Assembly: GCA_910586575.1 (NCBI GenBank)
Contig: CAJUJQ010000086.1
Coordinates: forward strand, 1-13,404
DNA length: 13,404 nucleotides
Direction of reading: 5' to 3'
Source: an uncultured Clostridia bacterium
Lineage (GTDB): Bacteria; Bacillota; Clostridia; Oscillospirales; Butyricicoccaceae
Shown one piece after another: positions 7,625 through 12,895 of this stretch. Each line of letters opens with the position of its first letter. The first letter of the stretch is position 1. The position numbers were made by a program, and so were the translations under genes. The notes beneath the pieces are model-generated. The model made no database searches, was not told where the DNA came from, and saw only the letters and a list, made by a program, of their open reading frames with translations.

Positions 7625-8059
7625 AAATTTAGAAAGAGGGATTTTGCAGTTTTTTGGGGCTTCCGGAACGAAAAAACGGGCAGATTTGCCAGTTGAGCGG
7701 GAGGCCGCACCCCAGCCACAGCCCAAGAAGGCGCAAACGGCAGGCTTCCGCCGTGTTTTTTCCTGCGCTTTTACAGCGGGCAACAGCGGTTGATTTCTTT
7801 AATGCCATAAAAAAATGAATCCCTCATGCAGGCCTCAATCTGCAACAGGGGATTCATCTTTGTGGAAAAGGGAAAGGCTGACGCCGCCTTTATACCCTCT
7901 GCTTTTGCGTGCGGTGCAGCGTGCTGCCGCAGAAGTGTATATCGCATCAGACACACCTGTTCGGTGGGAGCCTCTGGCGGAGAAGCCGGGAGGGCGGGAC
8001 TTGGAGACGCAGCGTAAAATTGAAGCTAACCCGGGCTGCTTGATTGAGACGATTTAGGC
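7625..8059. other. Non-coding stretch without a recognisable gene
   Basis: Between the ligA promoter and the promoter at 8060 no frame has protein-like composition together with a ribosome binding site. The stretch contains one clear minus-strand terminator (7809-7857), so a short transcript from about 7860-8060 may exist on that strand. I tested by eye for 6S RNA, SRP RNA, RNase P RNA and common riboswitch cores and found none. Confidence 0.5.
7809..7857 (-). terminator. Orphan rho-independent terminator
   Basis: On the minus strand ATGAATCCC (7849-7857) pairs perfectly with GGGATTCAT (7815-7823). An inner GCAG/CTGC stem is also possible, and a run of seven Ts follows (7809-7815). The design is a good intrinsic terminator, yet no minus-strand gene is evident upstream. 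It may end an unrecognised small RNA or insulate the ligA promoter from transcription arriving from the right. Confidence 0.7.
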
Positions 8060-8088
8060 TTGCAATGCGGAGAAATGTCAGCTATAAT
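8060..8088 (+). promoter_or_regulatory. Sigma-A type promoter ahead of the alpha/beta hydrolase
   Basis: TTGCAA (8060-8065) and a perfect TATAAT (8083-8088) are separated by 17 bases. The start would be near 8095, giving a leader of about 190 bases before the hydrolase ATG at 8288. That leader holds tandem TCAGGGAT copies (8101 and 8110), a possible 11-codon frame (8123-8158), a palindrome and a hairpin. Confidence 0.75.
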
Positions 8089-8122
8089 AAAGTGGAAAGG
8101 TCAGGGATTTCAGGGATATTTT

Positions 8123-8158
8123 ATGCTGTATCACCATGGGGTAGGGCCGGGTGGATAA
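8123..8158 (+). CDS. Possible 11-residue leader peptide
   Basis: An ATG-initiated frame encodes MLYHHGVGPGG and stops at TAA. AGGGAT lies five bases before the ATG as a weak ribosome binding site. It starts about 28 bases after the predicted transcription start and precedes a hairpin in the hydrolase leader. Frames of this size arise often by chance, so it is listed only because of its position. Confidence 0.2.
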   Translation: MLYHHGVGPGG

Positions 8159-8200
8159 ACAGCTTTGCCCTTTACAGGATAAATCACATTGCCCTGCGGC

Positions 8201-8212
8201 AGCATCGATGCT
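8201..8212. promoter_or_regulatory. 12-bp perfect palindrome, possible operator
   Basis: AGCATCGATGCT is fully self-complementary and sits in the transcribed leader about 75 bases before the hydrolase start. It could be a dimeric regulator site or simply part of the leader fold. No regulator gene is nearby. Confidence 0.3.
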
Positions 8213-8216
8213 AAAA

Positions 8217-8248
8217 AAGCGTCCCGCCCAAAACACGGCGGGTCGCTT
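8217..8248 (+). other. Leader hairpin before the hydrolase
   Basis: AAGCG-T-CCCGCC (8217-8228) pairs with GGCGGG-T-CGCTT (8237-8248) apart from one T-T mismatch, around an eight-base loop. A T-rich but interrupted stretch (CTTGATTTATC) follows, so this could act as a weak attenuator. It lies 39 bases before the start codon. Confidence 0.4.
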
Positions 8249-8287
8249 CTTGATTTATCAGCAGATTTTGAAATGGCGGGAGGAACG

Positions 8288-9025
8288 ATGAAAATGTATG
8301 AGAAAACACATTTTATCTATTGTGAGGATGCGCAAATCTGTTGTTACGAATCGGGCGCTGGCGTTCCCGTCGTGCTTCTGCACGGCAACGGCGAGGACAG
8401 CAGCTACTGGAAAAACCAGGTTCCGGTTCTGGTACGCATGGGTTTCCGGGTGCTGGCGATGGACAGCCGGGGGCACGGCAAATCCGAGCCGGGCACGCGC
8501 GGGCTTTCCTTCGGCCTGTTTGCGGACGACCTGAAAACGGCGCTGGACACGCTGAACGTCCCAAAGGCGCATATCGCAGGCTTCAGCGACGGCGGCAACC
8601 TGGCAATCAAATTCGCACTCAAATTTCCACAGTATGTGGACAAATTGGTGTTAAACGGCGCAAATATCGAGATGTTCAAAGGCGTAAAGGCATATACACA
8701 GCTTCCGCTGTACCCGGTAGTCGGCATGCTGGCGCTTGCGGGCAAACGCAATCCCGCAGCGCGTCAAAAGCATGATGTGTTAGCGCTCATGACGCGGAGC
8801 TACGGGGTCAGCTGGGATGACCTCCGGCAGATAGAAGCGCCCGCGCTGGTCATTGTCGGCGAGCATGACATGATCCGGGATGCGCATTCCCGCCGTATCG
8901 CGGAGACGCTTCCGAACGGGGAATATCTGTGCCTTGGCGGGACGAGCCATTTTTGCGCGATGGAATCCCCTGCGCGTTTCAATCTTGCCCTGCTCCGTTT
9001 CCTGCGCTATACGCCCAGCCGTTGA
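8288..9025 (+). CDS. Alpha/beta hydrolase
   Basis: A 245-residue cytosolic alpha/beta-hydrolase fold protein. Visible are the oxyanion-hole turn LLHGNGEDSSYW, the strand AMDSRGHGKSE, the nucleophile elbow GFSDGG with the catalytic serine, an acid at the end of a late strand in VGEHDMIRD, and the histidine in GGTSHFCAMESP. The triad is therefore complete. No signal peptide is present, and the cap region between the elbow and the acid is short. The ATG at 8288 follows GGGAGGA at proper spacing; upstream starts lack a site. It is transcribed alone, divergent from ligA. Relatives include esterases, lactonases and C-C bond hydrolases, so the substrate is unknown. Confidence 0.85.
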   Translation: MKMYEKTHFIYCEDAQICCYESGAGVPVVLLHGNGEDSSYWKNQVPVLVRMGFRVLAMDSRGHGKSEPGTRGLSFGLFADDLKTALDTLNVPKAHIAGFSDGGNLAIKFALKFPQYVDKLVLNGANIEMFKGVKAYTQLPLYPVVGMLALAGKRNPAARQKHDVLALMTRSYGVSWDDLRQIEAPALVIVGEHDMIRDAHSRRIAETLPNGEYLCLGGTSHFCAMESPARFNLALLRFLRYTPSR

Positions 9026-9042
9026 AAATTGCCGTATTGATT

Positions 9043-9107
9043 TGTAGCGGAGGGGCTTATCCCTTTCTGCGCCAAACGACAGCCACCGCGTAAAGCGGCC
9101 CCCTACA
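9043..9107. repeat. REP-like intergenic repeat, copy A
   Basis: TGTAG and a following GGGGC at the left are mirrored by GCCCCCTACA at the right, so the 65-base unit can fold back. Its body GGAGGGGCTTATCCC...AAACGACAGCCACC is shared with copies B (11475) and C (11597). It lies 17 bases after the hydrolase stop and may stabilise the transcript or help terminate it. Confidence 0.6.
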
Positions 9108-9167
9108 GATAATAAGGAACTGTTCAAAAATATACTCGCGAATGAAAAGATTTGCCGTATTCACCCA

Positions 9168-9197
9168 CCCTGCCCGCCATCCGTTTGGCGGGCAGGG
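9168..9197. repeat. 11-bp perfect hairpin inside the MITE-like element
   Basis: CCCTGCCCGCC (9168-9178) pairs perfectly with GGCGGGCAGGG (9187-9197) around an eight-base loop. No T-run follows on either strand. It is part of the inserted element. Confidence 0.8.
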
Positions 9198-9254
9198 CAA
9201 GGTGCAGCAACGATGATTGCCATTCCAATTCCCGCCGCAGCGGAGAAAGGGAGT

Positions 9255-9276
9255 CCAGAGGGATGAGTCCCTCTGG
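9255..9276. repeat. Hairpin related to the 45-bp tandem repeats
   Basis: CCAGAGGGA (9255-9263) pairs with TCCCTCTGG (9268-9276) around TGAG. The surrounding GGAGTCCAGAGGG and CCCTCTGGCGC match the core of the three tandem units at 5267-5401, read on the opposite strand. It is therefore a fourth, separate copy of that hairpin, here carried inside the MITE-like element. Confidence 0.65.
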
Positions 9277-9501
9277 CGCTGTCCGCGCAGGACCGCCCGC
9301 CGCGTAGGCGAACCGAACGGCAAACTTTAACGCACACGAGTATAACTTGCAGCAATCGCTTGCATCTTCTCATACCGCGCCCAGTTTCCTTGACAGGCGA
9401 AAGAATCTGCGGCGCGCTGGTCTGATTCACAGTTCCGAACCTTGCGTGTGGCAGTTATCCGAGGGGCACGGCAATCCTTTCTAACCGTGCGTATAAAAAG
9501 C

Positions 9502-10638
9502 TCAAGGCTTCCAGATGCCGATATTGCGCTTCCAGCGGAGAACCCGATAAACGGCTTCGTTAAGCCGTTCTGCCGGGATTTCCCCACTTTCGACCGCTGA
9601 CAGCACAGCTTGATATTGGTTTGGCAGGTCGGATGAAATGATGAGGTCATTTCCCGCGTTCACGGCCATCACGGCAGCCGTTGCCGCGTCGGTATATTGT
9701 CCAACCGCGCCCATACCCATATCATCCGTAACCGCCGCGCCGTCAAAGCCCAGATCCTCCCGCAGCAGCTTGACCACCTCTGGGGAAAGGGACGCGGGGC
9801 GCTCATCATCCATGCAAAGCACCACATTGTGCGATACCAGCACCGCGTCCGCCCCTGCCTGAATCGCCGCCGCAAAGGGGATGAAATCCTGTTCCCGGAA
9901 AGCCTCCATCGGGCGTTCATCAAAGACCGCGCCCGTATGTGTATCGGTGTTGTTCCCATAGCCGGGGAAGTGCTTGAGCACGCTGCCGATACTGTCATCC
10001 GACATCTGGCGCACGACAGCGGAGACATATTGCGCGGTCTGTTCCGCCCCCTGCCCAAACGCGCGCGCATAAATAAAATCCGAAGGGTCAGTCGAAACGT
10101 CCGCCACGGGCGCGAGATTCACATTGATGCCAAGGGAGCGCAAAAGGCTGTCTTTTTCCGAGGTATCGCGTGCGATTTCCTCCCATCCGCCCGCCGCAAA
10201 AACCGCCTGCGGCGAGCGGAATTTTTCTGCCCGGAAGGCGTCGCGCCCACTGATGCGCGTCACAGTGCCGCCCTCCTCATCCACGCCGACCAGCAGGGGC
10301 AGCCCTGCCGCCGATTGGCACTCCGCGAGGAATGCGCGCAGGGTTTCCGGCGTGCGGCCTTCAAAATCCCGTCCGAACAGAATCAGCCCTGCGGGCTGGT
10401 ACTGCGTCACAAATCCCGCCGCGTCCGTTTCCGGGCAGCGCGCGAAAAACAGCTGTCCGACCTTTTGCGCGTCCGACATCCCGGAGATGTGCTCGGCAAT
10501 CCGGTCGGGCACAATCGTCACTTTTACCGCGGGCGAGACTGTCTTGCCGGGCTGCTTGACGGGGGGTTCCGCCGTTTCGGCGCGGCAGCCGGTCAGGCAC
10601 AGCAGCATGGCTGTCAATATCAGTAATTTCCGAAGCAT
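9502..10638 (-). CDS. nagZ: Lipoprotein glycoside hydrolase family 3, beta-N-acetylhexosaminidase (NagZ-like)
   Basis: A 378-residue protein with a lipoprotein signal peptide: basic MLRK, a hydrophobic core and a lipobox LTGC with Cys18 as the lipidation site, so it should be anchored outside the membrane. The mature part is a GH3 (beta/alpha)8 barrel with VGVDEEGG, NLAPVADV, KHFPGYG (222-228), the Asp232/His234 pair typical of NagZ acid-base catalysis, and the nucleophile Asp305 in VTDDMGMGAV. The family removes N-acetylglucosamine from muropeptides or wall glycans, which suggests wall turnover. Only the single catalytic domain is present; the second domain of B. subtilis NagZ is absent. The ATG follows GGAGGAAGG. 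Its promoter overlaps the end of the collagen-like gene. Confidence 0.9.
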   Translation of the reverse strand: MLRKLLILTAMLLCLTGCRAETAEPPVKQPGKTVSPAVKVTIVPDRIAEHISGMSDAQKVGQLFFARCPETDAAGFVTQYQPAGLILFGRDFEGRTPETLRAFLAECQSAAGLPLLVGVDEEGGTVTRISGRDAFRAEKFRSPQAVFAAGGWEEIARDTSEKDSLLRSLGINVNLAPVADVSTDPSDFIYARAFGQGAEQTAQYVSAVVRQMSDDSIGSVLKHFPGYGNNTDTHTGAVFDERPMEAFREQDFIPFAAAIQAGADAVLVSHNVVLCMDDERPASLSPEVVKLLREDLGFDGAAVTDDMGMGAVGQYTDAATAAVMAVNAGNDLIISSDLPNQYQAVLSAVESGEIPAERLNEAVYRVLRWKRNIGIWKP

Positions 10639-10690
10639 AATCCTTCCTCCGCATCTGAAAGCCGTATTTCAATGGTTTCCGAACAGGTCT

Positions 10691-10719
10691 ATTTTACCAC
10701 GTTTACGCCCGTTTGACTA
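10691..10719 (-). promoter_or_regulatory. Promoter of the GH3 gene
   Basis: On the minus strand TAGTCA (10714-10719, four of six consensus bases) and TAAAAT (10691-10696) are 17 bases apart, and TG one base before the -10 box extends it. The -35 box coincides with the stop codon of the collagen-like gene. The leader would be about 45 bases. Confidence 0.55.
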
Positions 10720-11301
10720 CAAAGGCGTCGTTTTTTTCGCTGGAAGAAGCCGGAAATCAAAGGTAAGGAATTGTGAATCAATAAATTGTGAAAAGCGCGC
10801 CGCAGATTCTTTCGCCCGACAAGGCGCGTTTCCGCGGGCAGGCGGTCGCCTGTCAGGGAAACCGGGCGCAGTATGGGAAGATACGAGCGATTGTCGCAAG
10901 CTATTTTTGAACAGTTCCGAAGCAGTGGATAACACCGCCGCGCACCCTGACGGGCGCCGTTTTGTATCCTGCTGTGCCCCGGTCGCACCCGTGGCCCCAG
11001 TCGCGCCGGGACGGCCAGCGGGACCCGTTGGTCCCAGGGGGCCAATAGGTCCAGTCGGTCCGGTTGCGCCAGTCGCACCCGTCAGGCCGTTCCGCCCGGT
11101 AGGACCCGTCGGCCCGGCAGCGCCGCGCGGCCCAGTCGGTCCGACACAGCAGCAGCACGGCTCAACCGGCGGTTGAGGGCAGCAGCAGCACGGCTCGGAC
11201 GGCGGCTTAGGACAGCAGCAGCACGGCTCGGACGGCGGCTTGGCGCAGCAGCACTCCTCGGCGTAGCAGCAGTCCCGGTCAGAAGAAAGGTATCGATTCA
11301 T
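10717..11301 (-). CDS. Cysteine-rich collagen-like protein, C-terminus replaced by repeat sequence
   Basis: A 194-residue protein in three parts. Residues 1-53 have no signal peptide and contain short repeats of the type CCCCPKPPSEP, with about 19 cysteines. Residues 54-109 are 18 uninterrupted Gly-X-Y triplets rich in GPT and GAT, as in bacterial collagen-like spore-surface proteins such as BclA. After residue 109 (about 10972) the sequence becomes basic and low in order (QQDTKRRPSG...), and from about residue 128 it is encoded by the dispersed repeat at 10767-10918. The expected jelly-roll C-terminal domain, present in the neighbour at 12896, is absent. The ATG follows AAGGAGA. It may be a truncated or pseudogenised paralogue, or a shorter protein with a chance tail. 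Confidence 0.8.
   Translation of the reverse strand: MNRYLSSDRDCCYAEECCCAKPPSEPCCCCPKPPSEPCCCCPQPPVEPCCCCVGPTGPRGAAGPTGPTGRNGLTGATGATGPTGPIGPLGPTGPAGRPGATGATGATGAQQDTKRRPSGCAAVLSTASELFKNSLRQSLVSSHTAPGFPDRRPPARGNAPCRAKESAARFSQFIDSQFLTFDFRLLPAKKTTPL
10767..10918 (-). repeat. Dispersed repeat, copy 2, intact
   Basis: Read on the minus strand it starts GGAACTGTTCAAAAATA (10902-10918), continues GCTTGCGACAATCGCTCG, and ends GATTCACAATTCC (10767). It aligns along its whole length with copy 1 apart from about 34- and 9-base segments missing there. It is the mirror copy on the other side of the GH3 gene and supplies most of the tail of the collagen-like frame. Confidence 0.8.
11134..11250 (-). repeat. 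33-bp tandem repeat coding CCCCP(K/Q)PP(S/V)EP
   Basis: About three copies of an 11-codon unit encode the cysteine-proline leader of the collagen-like protein. At DNA level the plus strand shows CAGCAGCAGCACGGCTC followed by GG(A/T)CGGCGGCTTAGG-like text at a 33-base period. Such repeats expand and contract by slippage, so the leader length probably varies between strains. The outer limits given are approximate. Confidence 0.75.
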
Positions 11302-11355
11302 GATATTCTCCTTCAGTCGTTCGGATAAAAATTGCGTGTGGCTTCACCACAACCC

Positions 11356-11363
11356 AGTTTATG
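11356..11363 (-). promoter_or_regulatory. Candidate sporulation (sigma-E/K-type) -10 element
   Basis: On the minus strand CATAAACT matches seven of eight positions of the sigma-E -10 pattern CATACAnT, and its CATA core is also used by sigma-K. It lies 55 bases before the collagen-like start codon. The -35 region (GACATTT about 14 bases upstream) is only partly like the consensus. A mother-cell promoter would fit a spore-surface protein, but one short match is weak evidence. Confidence 0.35.
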
Positions 11364-11474
11364 CCGGATACTGTACAAATGTCACTGTACGGCAATTGCT
11401 TTGTTCGGAAAGCAAAGGATATCACAGAAAAAACGGTGAAAATCCAGGCATTTTATAACGGTACCGGTATATAC

Positions 11475-11526
11475 GGGAGGGACTTTCCCCTCCTGTGCAA
11501 AACGAAAACCACCACATGAAACAGGG
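11475..11526 (+). repeat. Dispersed intergenic repeat, copy B
   Basis: The unit reads GGGAGGGACTTTCCCCTCC, then CAAAACGAAAACCACC and ACATGAAAC. It shares most positions with copy C 122 bases downstream and with copy A at 9043. The first part can form a short GGAGGG...CCCTCC-type hairpin. Confidence 0.65.
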
Positions 11527-11596
11527 AGAAACAAGCTGTCCCGCATACCATACAGCTGCATTTATGAAGGCACGGGGGCATGATATTGAATTTTAG

Positions 11597-11647
11597 GGGA
11601 GGGGCTTGACCCTCCCGCATAAAACGATAACCATCACATGAAACGGA
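11597..11647 (+). repeat. Dispersed intergenic repeat, copy C
   Basis: The unit reads GGGAGGGGCTTGACCCTCCC, then AAAACGATAACCATC and ACATGAAACGG. It is the clearest member of the three. GGGAGGG and CCCTCCC form a 7-bp hairpin at its left end, and the same AAACGA-AACC-ACATGAAAC body follows as in copy B. Confidence 0.65.
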
Positions 11648-11690
11648 AGCAAACACGCAGAGAAAGGAAAGCACTCTTCTTGTATGCCTC

Positions 11691-11727
11691 AAAAATAACG
11701 GCAGCCCGATGGGAGAAGGACTGCCGT
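11691..11727 (-). terminator. Rho-independent terminator of the glycosyltransferase gene
   Basis: On the minus strand ACGGCAG (11721-11727) pairs with CTGCCGT (11698-11704), and TATTTTT follows immediately. It begins eight bases after the glycosyltransferase stop codon, so the downstream collagen-like gene needs its own promoter. Confidence 0.8.
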
Positions 11728-11734
11728 ACATGAT

Positions 11735-12823
11735 TCATCCAGACAGACGTTCAAGGACAGCAACATTCCCTTGAAGCCGTTCATCCTGCGGAGCAAATGC
11801 CAGCGCCAGCCGTGCTTCCTCCAGCGCCCGCGCCGTCCGTCCGGTCTGGAAAAACGCAATTGCGCGTAAATCGTGCGGTAAACTCCCCCAGCTTGCCGCT
11901 TCATTGATATAGGTTTGCGGACGCTCGGTGATTTGCAGCGCACAGCCCGTGAAATAGAGTACGCCCTCCCACTCACCGCATTCATACAGCATCCGCGCAA
12001 GGTCTAAATACCCTTCCCGCAAATGCGGCGCTTCCGCAATGGCGCGTAAAAACCAATCGCGCGCCGTATCCTGCTGGTTTTTGCCCAGGAAGGCATGTGC
12101 GATATACCGCATAGAGGCGGATCGTTCATCCTTCCAGACCGCCGTCGGCAGGGCAAGGTGCCGCTGCAAGGTGCGGATACAGTCATCCCACCGTTTATAA
12201 TATAAGTACTCGCGTCCCAGATAGTGCATGTTCCGGTCATCGAGCGGAGCTTCCTCCACTGACAGCTCAAGCAGCGGCAGATATTGCGCGCGTGATTTTG
12301 ACGGGTCGGCATGGTGGTCAAGCTGCATCCCGTCCACGCTGACCGTCCGTCCCTGCGGCGCATGGCCGTCCCACTGTAACACCTCATGAACAGGGTGCAC
12401 CCAGGAAAAGCCCTTCCGAGCGTGTGCCTTTTCTATCCAAAAGACGCAGCCTTCGCTGCCGTCCGGATTAAAATTCCAGGTATAGCGGTAGGAAGCAAGG
12501 CTGGTGCCGTCCGTCCAGGCGGCTTCCAGCCGTTCGCGCCAGCCGGGCCGGAACCGCTCATCAAGATCGGTGCACACACAAATATCCATGTCCTCCGGCA
12601 CCAGCGCCAGGGAGCGGTTGCGTGCCACATCGAAGCGCCAGGGGGTAATCAGCTCGGTTGTAACTTCCGCCCCTTTTGCGCGGAGCAGTTCGACCGTCCG
12701 GTCATCGGAGCCGGTATCGAGCACTACAACCTTGTCGGACTCCCGCATGGAATCCATCCAGCTTTCCACGAATTGTTCCTCATTTTTGCAGATTGCGTAT
12801 ACACAAACGCGGTAATGTCCCAT
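11735..12823 (-). CDS. GT2-family glycosyltransferase with helical-repeat C-terminus
   Basis: A 362-residue soluble protein without signal peptide or membrane segment. Residues 1-170 form a GT-A nucleotide-sugar transferase fold: CVYAICKNEEQFVESW at the first strand, VVLDTGSDDRTVE, the metal-binding DxD motif TDLDERF (Asp86, Asp88), and HPVHEVLQW (143-151). Residues 185-360 are alpha-helical and TPR-like, with paired alanine-rich helices, as in transferases that act on protein substrates. It lies between two collagen-like genes on the same strand, 72 bases after the first with a weak terminator between. In C. difficile the related arrangement sgtA-bclA3 glycosylates BclA3. It is therefore a good candidate to glycosylate the Thr-rich collagen-like neighbours; sugar and substrate are inferred. 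The start is supported by GGAAAGGG ten bases upstream. Confidence 0.85.
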   Translation of the reverse strand: MGHYRVCVYAICKNEEQFVESWMDSMRESDKVVVLDTGSDDRTVELLRAKGAEVTTELITPWRFDVARNRSLALVPEDMDICVCTDLDERFRPGWRERLEAAWTDGTSLASYRYTWNFNPDGSEGCVFWIEKAHARKGFSWVHPVHEVLQWDGHAPQGRTVSVDGMQLDHHADPSKSRAQYLPLLELSVEEAPLDDRNMHYLGREYLYYKRWDDCIRTLQRHLALPTAVWKDERSASMRYIAHAFLGKNQQDTARDWFLRAIAEAPHLREGYLDLARMLYECGEWEGVLYFTGCALQITERPQTYINEAASWGSLPHDLRAIAFFQTGRTARALEEARLALAFAPQDERLQGNVAVLERLSG

Positions 12824-12857
12824 TTCAGATATCCCTTTCCATGATTTCCAAAGAAGA

Positions 12858-12884
12858 GAGCCGCCCCTTTTGGCGGGACGGCTC
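12858..12884 (-). terminator. Terminator-like hairpin between collagen-like gene and glycosyltransferase
   Basis: On the minus strand GAGCCGTCCC (12875-12884) pairs with GGGGCGGCTC (12858-12867) with one G-U wobble around GCCAAAA. An interrupted T-rich stretch TCTTCTTT follows. It lies 12 bases after the collagen-like stop. The imperfect T-tract suggests partial termination, so the glycosyltransferase may be expressed by read-through at a lower level than the structural protein. Confidence 0.65.
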
Positions 12885-12895
12885 CCAATGTCTGT

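Larger units (their letters stand above)
9133..9342. mobile_element. 210-bp MITE-like element with TA target duplication
   Basis: The element begins TACTCGCGAATG and ends, read inward on the other strand, TACTCGTGTGCG. Over the first 28 bases, counting the flanking TA, 20 match, including TATACTCG and a second block TTTGCCGT. It is flanked by TA on both sides (9131-9132 and 9343-9344). The uninterrupted copy of the host repeat at 10767-10918 has a single TA at the matching position, giving a direct empty-site comparison. TA duplication is the signature of the IS630/Tc1/mariner group. It encodes no protein and carries two hairpins (9168-9197 and 9255-9276). Confidence 0.75.
9116..9436 (+). repeat. 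Dispersed repeat, copy 1, split by an inserted element
   Basis: The left piece is GGAACTGTTCAAAAATA (9116-9132) and the right piece begins ACTTGCAGCAATCGCTTGC (9345) and runs to GATTCACAGTTCC (9436). The two pieces are contiguous in the opposite-strand copy at 10767-10918. Without the insertion copy 1 is about 109 bases. It also lacks about 34 and 9 bases that copy 2 has, which accounts for the length difference. No protein or RNA family is recognised. Confidence 0.8.
11302..11690. other. Intergenic region upstream of the cysteine-rich collagen-like gene
   Basis: No convincing gene is present. The right half holds two related repeats (11475 and 11597). The left half should hold the promoter and leader of the collagen-like gene, including a sporulation-type -10 candidate (11356-11363), two direct copies of CTGTAC (11371 and 11385), and a small stem TGTGG-CTTCA-CCACA near the leader. 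An open frame on the minus strand at 11453-11731 is made of the two repeats and the glycosyltransferase terminator and is not a gene. Confidence 0.6.

Noticed and set aside
7737..7766. Plus-strand terminator (ACGGC...GCCGT then GTTTTTT)
   Set aside because: Only a five-pair stem with no transcript upstream to terminate; too weak to list as a feature.
7544..7783. 80-residue N-terminal extension of LigA
   Set aside because: Crosses the extended -10 promoter, resembles no ligase sequence, and the ATG at 7543 has a good ribosome binding site and the canonical N-terminus.
7815..8057. Possible 6S RNA, SRP RNA or cobalamin riboswitch in the ligA-hydrolase gap
   Set aside because: The GC-rich text at 7960-8020 looked suggestive, but I could not match any conserved core or a closing stem.
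9466..9490. Hairpin GCACGG/CCGTGC after the GH3 gene as its terminator
   Set aside because: Six-pair stem with a 13-base loop and no T-run on either strand.
10124..11176. Long plus-strand frame rich in Pro and Gly (opposite the collagen-like and GH3 genes)
   Set aside because: It is the antisense shadow of the Gly-X-Y tract and of the GH3 gene; no start signal and no family resemblance.
11453..11731. 92-residue minus-strand frame between glycosyltransferase and collagen-like gene
   Set aside because: It is made of two dispersed repeats plus the glycosyltransferase terminator, without a ribosome binding site.
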